64,000 nt of DNA from Blastomussa wellsi (Eukaryota > Cnidaria > Anthozoa > Scleractinia > Plerogyridae), in contig OX393562.1 in NCBI GenBank assembly GCA_947652115.1, positions 3,538,330-3,602,329 on the forward strand, written 5' to 3'. The number at the start of each line of letters is the position of its first letter. The stretch's first letter is position 1. Below, one piece after another: positions 35,001-45,000 of the stretch. The position numbers and the translations under genes were made by a program. The notes under the pieces are model-generated. The model worked only from the letters and a program-made list of their open reading frames with translations, ran no database searches and was not told the DNA's origin.

Positions 35001-38000
35001 GCTACAAGTTAGAGCCATGCAATCACATTCAGTATACACAAGTGTGCGTGTACCTACCATGGTCGCCTGCATAGTTGGTTATTTGTTATACTCCTCCGTA
35101 GAGAGGTGTACTTTGATCTCTAACTAAGTGCTACTGACAGAGGAATACAGCACGGTGATTGCAGCAGCGAGAAATTGAACTCAGCCTGCTCCATTCAGAA
35201 TACAATGCACTAATCACTAGGCCAATACATTTCTAAAATTAATTTTCTAATAAAAGTAAAAATGATTTTTTAGCTCTGTCAAGAAGACACATGATCTTCC
35301 TTAAGACCCACCTCAATCTCTCACTCCATTTAGTGTCCAGTTGATTTGTTAGTGATTCCAAGCGGGCATTCAAGTCTATTTCTGCATTCTTTAGTGCCTT
35401 GTCATGGAGCATTTCAAGTCTGTACATTTCATCCTGAAAAGAAAATTACAGATCCTCTAATACAAGCTTGACTTACTGGTAAAACATTTTTCATTGTCAA
35501 ATCAATCAAGAGTTAATTGTCACTGTCGCAGTCGCCCTTACCATTGACTTTGCATACTTGCTTTCTGCTTCCTTTAAGTCATTCTTTGTTTTCTGCAACT
35601 CTTCTTTAGTCTGATGCAGTGCCTCTTTCAGGCTGTCAATATGCGATGATGCAGATCCAAGTCCTTTCTCGCTATCACAAACAAGTTTCTCTAATCTCTC
35701 AACTTCTTCCTCAGAAGATGCTAACTTATTTTTCAAGTCACTACAATGGTTTTCAAACTGTGCAATAACTTCATTTTTCTCCACACGTAATCTCTCAAGT
35801 TCTTGTTCAGACTTTTCCAACAGGTCCTTCCCTTGTTGTGACAGTTTGTCCTGAAATTCTTGTTGCAAAGTCCTCACACTTTTATTGTGCTCATTGCCAA
35901 GCTTTGTTTTTGTTTCTTCTAATTCTTTACTGTGATCTTTCTTTAACTTTGCTGTCACTTCTTCCAGTTCTTTTCTCAGGGATGCTTCCTTGCTAGAAGA
36001 CTGTTCACCAGCTCGTTTCAGCTCTGCATTATATTTTAATTCCAGATCTGCCTTTTCCCGTAATAGTTTCTCGATTTCCTAATAAATAAATAAGGCAAGC
36101 TACAGTGTATATATGTTGTCGTTCAATTTTGCCTTTGGCACAATTTGATATTTTCCTTTGTTTCAAACTCATCCTCATTTATTACCATACACCAGAACAA
36201 AGAAAAATACTAATTTGTACCAAGGGTACAATTGAACCACAACATATACATTATAAAAGAATTTATTCAATCAATTAATCATGTTCTAAATGAGCAGAGG
36301 ACAGGGTACAAATTCCTAAAATAAATTGGGTTCAATTGGGTTGACAAGTGAATCCTTCCACAAGAAAAAGAATCCAAGCCTTAGTCAGATTGTAAAATTT
36401 GAGCATGATTGGAGAAAAGGGAAGTCAATGCTGGTGAAAAATCCAGGGATGTAGCTAAGAAATTATAAAGCTGGCTCACAAACAAGCTCAGCCAGCATTT
36501 CTGACCATTGTACCTGGAAAATTTCTTTGAGTCTTTGTTTCTAGTGAAATTTAAGCCAGTGATAAGCCGGCAACAACAACAAATCTTCATTTACACTATT
36601 CAGGCATTGTCGTCCCCAGAGCCGCTTGTCCCTCTTAGCTGGCTGGGCCTGTGCACGAGGAACAAGTGGCTCTGGGGACACACGATTTGATTCGCTGAAA
36701 TCAAACAAAGGTTGCCCAATCACATCAGCTGTTTTAAAATCCCAAATCATTTGCACGTTTACAACAGTAGACGTGATTGGACTCCCTTTGTTAGATTTCA
36801 GCCAATTAAATCATGTGTCCCCAGAGCCACTTGTTCCTCGAGCACAGGCCCAGCCGGCTAAGAGGGACAAGTGGCTCTGGGGACGAGAATGGCTAATTGG
36901 CTAATAGTTGGGACCGGGGGAAGGCAGGGTGGCAATCCATTGGACCAAAATTTCCAGAAATTCCGGTACAGAATGAAATGGTCATTTTTGAGCTGTTTGT
37001 TTAGAAAAGTTTGGACAACCTCTCCAGGTTGTCCTTTTTTCCGGAAATTTGGAAATTCCGGAAATTTCTGTTTCATTTGACATATCTACCCAGTTTCGTT
37101 TCTCTTGCGGATAGAGCTCTTGTCAAGACCTGATAGCCGACGGTGACAGGCCTTTACCGATCCCTTCACCAGTGTAACATGTTTCTTTTTCTCCTGCGAC
37201 TAAGAATTATCTGTTTCTTTCTCAAATGTTTCTCAGATGATTGAGCTCAAAATAATTATAAACAAAGGTACGTTTACTTCTCCTTGTGAAGCAGCTTGCA
37301 GGTTTTACTGTGCCCTTGTTGTTCTACACGATATTGTCTTGTAACTTGTAAAATAGTCAAGTAACAACCATGAATCAGACCATGAATCAAACACGCCATA
37401 TTGTGGAAAATGCCGTTCCTTATGGTCCCCAAAATTTTGGAAATTCGTACCGGAATTTTTGGTCCAGTGGATCGTGCCCTAGATTTTTTACACTATTATG
37501 GCATTGAATGGCTGCCAGCAGGCTTTTAAATACGAGCAACACTGCAGTGAGACATGATCTGGACTTCAGATTGGGCAGTTTGGGTTTAAGCCTTGGCTTG
37601 GGTCAATCTGTTAGTGTTCTTGGGCAAGACACTTGACTCTCATACTCTTCAGTCAGGTGTCGACATGTTCATGTAAAGGGGCTAGCATGCATTTTATTTC
37701 TACACAGACTTAAACCTTCCTGTAGGACTTGCTGCAGGTAAAACAGGATAAAAATAAGATTGATCTCATTGATCACTAAACAATTCTTACCTGCTGAAGT
37801 CGTTTGACCTCAGAATCAGCTTGCACTGTGTGAAAACTAAACTTTTTCCCCAGTTCATCATTTTCACTCTCCAGCTTGTTCAATTTACTTTGCAGATTGG
37901 TTATATTGGCTTTAAGGTCCTTGATGGTTGTTTCTTGGGATAACTTGGCAGCATCAAGCTTGCTGATTTGCACTATAAAACCATTACAATTTTGTTAGTC

Positions 38001-41000
38001 TCCGTCACTGAATTGTGTAAATTAGGTTTTATTTAGTTTTAAGTTATCTTATGGTTCATAAATTCCTTATCAATGGTGATTGAAACATTTTTTTCACAAG
38101 ATAAGGTACTAAGCTTTCCACTAGTACCCGATCCATTGTTCATCCATGTTTTTTTGTGTGTTGTTTTTCTCTATGGATTAATTTTCAGATAATATTTGAA
38201 AATTATGTATGTATCACACCTGAAAGCAAAGTGATTAACGGAAAGTATTAAAGTGATATTTTAAAAGCACAAAATTCAATCACGATTAATTACTTCCCCA
38301 CCCAGTACTTGTACAGTGTAACAATGACCATGAGATTGAAAACATTAAATGATGTTAACGTTATGCAGTGGAGTAGTTATTATTTAGTATACATGCTATG
38401 TGACTGATAATAGGTGTCGCAAAGTGTGTGAATTGTGGAATGTGTTGAGATGGATGAACTCACAGTTCGCCACTTTTAACCCAGCGATGGCAATGTCTAA
38501 AGATGGAGATTTGTACACATCTGTTTTATAGAAACACAATGTTACCATTTAAATTATTTTAATGGTTACAAAATGAAAATGTGGTCCTCTTTAGAAAATG
38601 TTTCTGGCAATACGCATGACTCTATGAGGAAGATACCGTCGGTTGCATCTACCCGGTAAGCATGAACAAGTCAGGAAAACATCTTCTAATAGCCAAACAA
38701 ACCTTGCATGTTTGCTTGTCAAATTCAAAATTCAAAACAATGTCAGGTGACGTTCCACCCAAGCAATCACAGAAGTATATTGGCGATGTATATATTTTAT
38801 ACTTGCACAAATTTGGTCAAATTTAACTTTTTTATTATTACCAAAAGGGGTTTCAATAAAATTTTGTGAGACTGAGGGTGTGTTTCTTTGGGATGATCCA
38901 GAACACGATCACTTAACCAAGATTACTTGGATCATTTTTGCATCAAAGGTATCATTAACTCTTGGCATGTGTTCACTGGTTCCTTTGCTGCACTCCAAAG
39001 GACTCTTAGACATCAATTTCAAGCCTTCTGCATTTCGCAAGCAGATGAAATTGAATGGAAATTAATTTCATAAAAATACTGAGACAGCCAGGCAAAAGTT
39101 GCGCCAATGTTGACGGCTCACTGAACATAAAATTATTGTCAGTACCATTTGTTTTTAGGGTGTTTTATTCCACTGGACTCCGGATTGGATGGCCCGGGTT
39201 TGAGCCCTGGCCCGGGGCACTGAGTTGTGTTCTTGGCCAGATCACTTTGCTCTCACAGTGCCTCTCTTTACCCAGGTGTATAAATGGCTACCAGAATTGA
39301 GAAAATTTACTGCTGGGGGTAACCCTGCGATGGACTAGGAATTGTCTCTGTTGCTTCGTGCTAAGGAAACCAGGATAAGCTACGGCATGATGGGTCACTA
39401 GGCTTATATGCAAACTTGACCTTAGCAAAGCCTTTTTGACAACTTTGCTGCATAAGGGTTTAATCTACACCAAAATACTGTTAACAGAGAGTTGTGGCCA
39501 TGAAAAGAAATGTATTTATCGCCGGTACACTTTTGTGCTTGCTGCTGCGAAATGTCACCTCATGTTGAGTCAAATTTTAAATTCGACAAACAAACATGCA
39601 ACATTTGATAGCCAATCAGAACATGTTTTTTCCTCACATGTTCTGATGCTTAGGGGGTGATTACATGCCGAATTTCAGCCCGGTTAGCGATTGCAATTAC
39701 ATGGAGAAGATTTAGCCCCGGGCTGGATTTCAGCTCGGGCAAACAGCTCCGGCTGAAAAATCCGCAAAAAGTCTATGTAATCAAAATGGAATGCCAGCCC
39801 GGACTGAAAAGGCAACGTGAGCATGCACAGTGAGGTTGTTTTCTATGGCTTATATTTCAGCCCGGGTTGAAATTTGTCATGTAATCGCAACAATATTCCA
39901 GCCCTCCCCACCGGGTAAAATAAATAGAGGATATTACATGGCTGTGTGGAGATACGAAATTTCTGTTTGAGTGTTGTAAGATATTTCACGAGTAAGTGCA
40001 GTGAACGAGTGAAATATGTTTCAACATGAGAAGAGGAATTTCGTATCTCCAAGAGGCCATGTGTAATATTCTATTTACCATAAAAACAACAATGAACTTA
40101 CAAACCTTTTCACTTTTGGTGCGAAAGGCGTGATTTATTACATAACCATAGCAACGGTGATATATTCACATGTGAATATAACACGTTATGTTCATGTGTG
40201 AAGATATCATGTTTTTGTGCAAAAGCTCACCTGGTATTTCACTGCTGTTTATAAAATAAATTATTAATCACAACAATGCTACATATATGTCCTTCTCTTT
40301 GCCGAGTTTGATTCCAGCCACCCATAGTTCAAACGTTACACCTGTCTGGCCATTTATGGCATTGGTTATCAATACAAACAATTACTGTGAATGGAGCGCT
40401 GCTTAAAAAACACAAATACTAACTTAATTAGTTGAAAATTTTAAATATGAAATCAACATGAAATTATGTTCGATTGTTAAGTAAATTCAGCTTTTAAAAT
40501 TCTACATTATGGCCGAATTTTCACTCTCAAGTCACCCTAAATTCTCCTACGTAACTTAATAAAAAAATGCAAATTTAATTTTATTCATTAATTCTACAAC
40601 CGAATTACTTTATAGTTGTGTATTCGTACTGTACACAGAACATAAATAAATTCAATTAACTCACTTGATTGCCGGGCGATTTCTGCCTCTTGTTCTTCGC
40701 AGCGTTTTTTAGAGACAGTCAAATTGTTTTCTGTGTCCCTCAAGCTCCTCAAAGCTCTGGATCCTTCTAATCGCGCTTCCTCGAGCTGTTTTGCTAAATT
40801 GGATGAATCACCTTCTTTCCCTTCAAGCCTGGACTCCAACTCGTTGAGTTGTGTTTTCAAAATTGACATTTGCTGTTCTCCGTCACTTAGCTGATTCAGT
40901 AACTCCGAAATCCTGTCCTTGAAGATTCTTTCTTGTCTGTTCCATTCATATTTAAGTTGCTTTTCTCGATTTTCCCACTCTTTGAACTGCGAGTCTTTCG

Positions 41001-41805
41001 AACTCTCCTGCATTGCACGAGAAGCAGCAAGTTCGTTTTCGTAAAAAGCCTTTAGCTTGTCCAATTTTTCTTGATATTCAGATTCAATTCTTCGTCTTTC
41101 CTCTGCAGCAACACTACCAGAGGACTCTGCAAGAGCAAGCTTTTGCTGAAACTCTTTTTCAAGCTTTTCCTTTTCTCTCACAACTTCATCATATCGCACT
41201 CGATGAGCTTTCATAAGTTGGTCAATTTCCTCATGGTGTTTGCTCGTCAATTGTTCAACAGCTTGATCTCTGTCTTGTTCCAGTAACTTTCTTGTTGCTT
41301 GAAAATCTTTCAAGCGCTCCTCAAACTGCTTTTTGGCGGCCAGTAATTCCTTTGACATAACCAGTATCTTATCGGAAAACTCTGATTTTAATCGAGCTTC
41401 ACTGTCATCGTTTCGTCGTTTGAACTTTTCAAACTCGGACAGCGCTTCTTCTCTTTGAAGACGTTCCTTCGCTAAATGCGACTCCAGCATGTCGATCTTT
41501 TGCCTTTGCTCAGAAACAGCACCTAGTCTTGTTTTGAAATAATTCATTTTTTCCTTCGTCTCCGCCATCAATTTCTGCATTTCTTCTTCATGCGCGGTTT
41601 TCATATTTTCCAAAACATTTTCATGTTCGTCGTTCTTGGTGTTGAGCGCGTAAATTACCTTTGTAAGCTGCGCAATTTTCTTCGACATCTTAAGATGCAA
41701 GTCTGGAGTAACATCAGAACTAGAAGTACTCCCATGGCTAGCCACATAAGTGCCGTTTCTATGCGGCATACTGTGGAAACTCGAAGCTGTCTTGCTCGCA
41801 GCCAT
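26297..41805 (-). CDS. FAM184A: FAM184A orthologue, coiled-coil protein (12 exons)
   Basis: Exons in coding order: 41805-40665, 37972-37791, 36078-35542, 35433-35312, 34882-34732, 33432-33220, 33138-32985, 32438-32311, 29176-28992, 28841-28695, 27326-27209, 26578-26297. Total 3360 nt, 1119 aa, close to the vertebrate length of about 1140. Diagnostic matches to FAM184A are MSKKIAQLTKVIYALNTKND (residues 40-59), LTADHLRETQALL (exon 10), and the C-terminus QLELLNRETNFNKVF with GVINPL and RLDPIPNMPVHE. Nearly all of residues 40-1040 is heptad coiled coil. Function is poorly known. ATG at 41805 (KMAASKT; good context, A at -3, G at +4) was chosen. The frame stays open to an upstream ATG at 41904, which would run through the X-box. 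Confidence 0.94.
26647..26816. mobile_element. MITE with CAGGGATTTC ends, second copy of the 13716 family
   Basis: CAGGGATTTCAAAACAAGGC at left and ...TTTCGAAATCCCTG at right. The interior matches 13716-13891 (ttccaccggctacttgacta, gtcatagcaatca, gtgaccaaaaagct). 170 bp, in FAM184A intron 11. Flanks do not show a clean target repeat. Confidence 0.7.
27353..27976. mobile_element. TIR element AGGGACAGTTTCAYGGTT with nested inverted repeat
   Basis: AGGGACAGTTTCACGGTT near 27357-27374 is inverted at 27953-27971 (AACCATGAAACTGTCCCT). A second inverted repeat lies inside at about 27640-27765 (gatccggatc..., catggtgcatcaaaggc / gcctttgatgcaccatgatcc). A relative of the inner one occurs at 38877-38960. 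In FAM184A intron 10. No ORF of note. Confidence 0.65.
29921..31869. mobile_element. 1.95-kb TIR transposon carrying Ulp1/OTU protease remnants
   Basis: Arms of 96 bp are perfectly inverted (29921-30016 and 31774-31869), starting CTGTACAGGACCGC. Each arm is built of tandem variants of CCGCAAATGATCCC; the left end has about seven copies in 135 bp. The interior carries a minus-strand protease-like ORF (29853-30746). It also holds a second region with + ORFs (31011-31208, basic; 31150-31389, one hydrophobic segment) of no recognised family. No clean target duplication could be read, partly because CTGTACAG is itself palindromic. Inserted in FAM184A intron 8. Superfamily not recognised; it looks non-autonomous. 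Confidence 0.8.
30060..30830 (-). pseudogene. Truncated Ulp1 C-terminus fused to truncated OTU domain
   Basis: The minus strand reads KCPKQKNKTDCGVFTCLFAK, the catalytic-Cys segment of Ulp1/C48 proteases (D-C-G-V-F). The His and Asp part upstream is not seen. About 60 residues later comes PPTPKDGNCLFHAMSDQL, the D-x-N-C-L-F nucleophile motif of OTU proteases, then NHGGWETYLQRMSIDGEWG. The OTU fold stops before its catalytic His and the frame runs on into the terminal repeats. Such fusions occur in transposon proteins. No start codon or full domain, so it is treated as a remnant. Confidence 0.75.
34091..34355. mobile_element. MITE of the AGAGCAGTTTTCA family
   Basis: AGAGCAGTTTTCATTTGAGTG at 34092 is inverted at the far end (CACTCAGTTAAAAACTGCTCT, to about 34352). 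The interior contains gtgattggc and ttggttttatgac. The same family is at 17208-17450. In FAM184A intron 5; no coding capacity. Confidence 0.75.
35040..35230 (-). mobile_element. tRNA-derived SINE with visible A and B boxes
   Basis: On the minus strand: TGGCCTAGTGATTAGTGCAT (A-box head), then about 30 bp later gctgagttcaatttc (B-box-like, diverged). A body follows ending near ggtaggtacacg. Same head type as 48985-49236. It is a repeat, not a functional tRNA: no acceptor stem or anticodon loop could be folded. In FAM184A intron 4. Confidence 0.6.
36607..36888. mobile_element. MITE with palindromic CCCCAGAGCC arms
   Basis: Left arm 36609-36672 (TCCCCAGAGCCGCTTGTCCC ...) and right arm 36823-36888 are inverted copies. 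Each arm is itself nearly palindromic (gagccgcttgtccc / ggaacaagtggctc). Middle words also pair (gattgg, cccaatcac). The CCCCAGAGC core also appears in the palindrome nested at 5867-5905. In FAM184A intron 2. Confidence 0.7.
36924..37484. mobile_element. TIR element, GGACCAAAAATTCCGG family
   Basis: Left end 36924-36967 (caatccattggaccaaaat, then ttccagaaattccggtac) pairs with the inverted right end 37433-37482 (gtaccggaatttttggtcc, agtggatcgtgcc). The interior is rich in GGAAATTCCGG words. The related larger element at 62113-63516 shares the GACCAAAAATTCCGG motif. In FAM184A intron 2, directly beside the MITE at 36607-36888. Confidence 0.65.
37560..37735 (+). mobile_element. SINE fragment, diverged
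   Basis: gatctggacttcagattggg, then ggtttaagccttgg (B-box-like), tgttcttgggcaagacactt and gactctcata. Matches the body of the SINEs at 39160 and 16725. In FAM184A intron 1/2 region, upstream of exon 2. Confidence 0.5.
39160..39423 (+). mobile_element. tRNA-derived SINE, A-box end missing
   Basis: ccactggactccggattgga, cgggtttgagccctggccc (B box), gtgttcttggccagatcact, ctttacccaggtgtataaat, ggggtaaccctgcgatgg, ctaaggaaaccaggataagc, gatgggtcactaggc. Same family as the minus-strand copies at 16725 and 48985. In FAM184A intron 1. Confidence 0.7.
39655..39920. mobile_element. MITE-like element with GGTGATTACATG ends
   Basis: gggggtgattacatgccgaatttcagcccgg at the left, with partial inversion at the right (ttatatttcagcccgggttg, aaatttgtcatgtaatcgc). 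The centre repeats cccggg and ggctgaaa words. No gene. In FAM184A intron 1. Confidence 0.5.
39923..40078. repeat. Imperfect palindrome, ATTACATGGC / GAGATACGAAATTTC element
   Basis: aggatattacatggctgtgtggagatacgaaatt at the left mirrors aatttcgtatctccaagaggccatgtgtaatattct at the right. The centre (tcacgagtaagtgcagtgaacgagtga) is itself partly palindromic and related to 43800-43840. A mobile-element arm is likely. In FAM184A intron 1. Confidence 0.6.
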
Positions 41806-42019
41806 TTTGACTTCTTCTCCACTGTTCAATGCGGTTACCATAACAACGAGGATAAATAGCTCTCTATTACCATTTCCAAATATGGTATAGAGATCGGTCG
41901 CCATATTGGATTGTCAAGAAACAACGTGAAAGTTTGCTGTACATACATGGGAAGCACAGAAAAGAAAACATTCTTGCTTTGATTTGCAAGTGAAAAACCT
42001 ACATTATCCTACTAATATT
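41806..42019. promoter_or_regulatory. Divergent promoter with RFX X-box between FAM184A and DYNC2I2
   Basis: Only 214 bp separate the two start codons, which point away from each other. GTTACCATAACAAC at 41834-41847 fits the RFX X-box consensus GTNRCC-N0-3-RGYAAC with one mismatch in 12 informative positions. X-boxes drive ciliary genes in animals, and DYNC2I2 is a ciliary transport subunit. The site sits 173 bp from the DYNC2I2 ATG and 29 bp from the preferred FAM184A ATG. Function is inferred from the motif and the spacing. Confidence 0.6.
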
Positions 42020-45000
42020 ATGTTTAACGATGAAGCACAAGAAGCTGTAGAATTTCTCTCATCGTGGAAAACTGAAAGGTAGGGTGAGTTGGCAAATAAT
42101 TTATCACAACAAAAAATCACAATTTTTTTTCTATTGCTTCAAACAGTCTTTTATCAGATCAGATCTCTTGCTAATAGTTTGAACGGAAGCTTCTAGCTGA
42201 TTCATTCATGTATGCCTGTATATAAATAAAGGATTTTTGAATTTTAATTTGCCACAGAAGAGCTGAATAAATCCCTGATTCCCTCTATGAAACTTGCGTG
42301 CAGGGAATCATGGTAGTTGTATTCATCACACGCACGACATCTTCGAGACTTGGTGCGCAAAGTTGAATACAGCTACCATGATTCCCTGCATGCGCATCTC
42401 ATAGAGGGAATTGGCCATTACTTAAATTAATTAATTATCTATATATCTAACTTATGCACCTATAAATGTCAAGTCAAGGGGGGGGGGGGCATTTGATTTT
42501 TCAGAAGAATTTCTGGTCAAAATCCAAGTAGGTACAAAACACAGGTCACAGGTGACAAGTCAGAGGTAGGAAAAAAGGGAAAACTCAACGAGCACCAGCG
42601 CCCCTGCATTCTTTGCAGAGAAGAACATTTTGGACGAGGTAGCAGCTCTTGTAAGATCTCACATGAATGGCTTGCGATGCATTGAGAAGACAATAGAACA
42701 AACAACAGGAACAATGCCCCGAGCGCCTTAATTAAAACAATAGCAACTGCTACCAGTAGAATTACATGCTTATGAGGGCTGCTACCCTACCGAAAATTTT
42801 GTATTGTTGTTTCATTGCAATATTGCACAGGAGGTGCAAGTTCACGTCTTTGAAAGGCTTGTTATTATTGTACCTCCAAAACACCCAAGATGTCCACATA
42901 GACGAGCATGTTACGCTGTGTCAAGGTCCCATTCCTCCTCACAAAAAATGAAACGTCCCCACCCTTGGGTCCAGAATTTAGTCAAACTCCCAAGGGTGGG
43001 GAAGGCAATTGACGTCAAATGCCCCACATATGCCTGGGGTCTCCCCCCCCCCCCCCCCGTGTCAGTCTTAACATCACGCCAATACTGAAAATGTGATATC
43101 GCAACTTTTGCCACATTTACGGCTATTGGTCAAAATATGCATGAACTAAGTGATATCTCTGCTTCCAGCGTTAGTGCACTATATGCTCACGAGATGTGGT
43201 TGATTTTTTATTGGTTTGCTAGTCGTCTATGGCAAACTTGTCCAGATGTAAAGGAAAAAAAGGTTGTTTGTTGTCGATAGTTAATTTTCTAGCTGAGCAA
43301 TTTATGTTAGTTAGTTTTAGGGCTGAAAGAATAGGTTTTGCCAATGCTTTGAATAAAATCTATGCAAAGAATCGCTGATTGCAATTTTAACACATGCCAT
43401 GGTATGCTCAGAAGTTTTCTTATAAAATGACAAATAGAAGACGAAAGCAAGTGCATGTAACTAGCCATTGACTAGTGTATGTGTTCAGTAATTACAGCAT
43501 TCTATTTCCCTCAAAGTTACACAGTAATTGAGCATGTAATTAGACAGCCATGAATGTGCAAAGTCATTGACTTCACATTAACATTTTGTTATTGAAATTA
43601 ATGAAATGTACCTTAGTGATAGTGTAGTATTTACTATGTGTATGTGTGTTTTACAGGTCTGTCAAGGGTGCAGTTGCCCAAACCAGTGAGATTATCACCT
43701 ATGAAGCTGATGTACAATCAGTTCATAAAGTAGATCAAGAGGTATATATAGATTACTTCATAGAAAGTGTGACGTACAGACTGACAGAGTGGCAAAACTT
43801 TGAAAAATGAATGAGTGAGAGCAGTGAACGAGTGAGTTTTCCAAAGTTTTGCAACTCGTGAATAAAAATCCGTACAAAGCGCTTTCTATGGTGTAATGTG
43901 TTTATTGCATATATAACGAGAATTCAAAATGTCCTTGGAATCAGTTTTATTTTTCCAGGAGCCATACACAAACTGCAAAATTTTGGTCGATACTGACCTT
44001 AAACTATCGGCTATCCGGATTCCAGTCCATCAAAAAGTTTACAAAGAGCCTACACAAGCTTAAAAAATATCGTTTCTCATTCAGAATAATTGAAAAATAC
44101 GGGAGGATTTTCGCAAATACAAAATGTAAAACTCTTTTCGGTTGTCCCTAGTCACTGTCAGATTCAATCATGTAATGGTGGTGCTTTGCGCTGTGCAAAG
44201 ATAAATTGGGACTCTGTTGACTTACACTGTTTATGGAAATGTTGAATGTTCCTCCTTGAATGTTCGCCCCTTGAAACAGAGATAAGGCTTGCTGAGGCGA
44301 TTGCTGGTTTCCTGATGATAAACTAACTTCCTTTGGTTTCTTGAATGGCCAGGGATCCTGAAGCTGAAGTGCTAGCACTCAAGATGTTGGATAATATTGC
44401 GCTGTTGTTTTTCCGAAAGTGAACTATAATTATTGATGCTCTGGACATTTTAATGCCCAGAGATTTGCATAATTTGGGTCGGAGGTATCTCTCGGTCGTT
44501 CAACTTCTGGATCATTCGCTTCTGGGCACTGTGATTGGCAGGGTTTTCTGCATTCAAACCAGCTTTTTCAGCCGTACTTTTCATGAGTGAATTCAACTTG
44601 TTTGAAGCCATTGGCACTGCCTTGAACCAGGGTTTTGAAGAGTTTGCCAGTTTGGTGTGGTTGACTGCCAAGTAAAACGGGCTGTCATCTGACTTCATTT
44701 GCTCTGGCCTTTTTGAAGCATACAGGCGATGGCTTCTACAGGAACTCTTAACAACTGCCTGGGACAGGAAACATTTTCAGCTTAACCAGGGCGAGTGTCT
44801 GTGGGCTCAGCGCCTGTTCTCGTTTTCGTTTGTCTCGGTCGTATGTTTGTTTGTTTGAATGTTTGTCTCGGTTTCACATGTGAAAATATAGCACAATAGA
44901 ATTTTATATGCAAGGTTTATTTCCTAAAGATATTAAGCACTCGATGACTTTTCCTAGGGAAATAAAAGTTGTCTGGGACCAGCCACGAAGTGTTTTGGTT

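Noticed and set aside
35040..35230. Possible tRNA gene on the minus strand
   Set aside because: A and B boxes are present but no acceptor stem or anticodon arm folds; it matches the SINE family.
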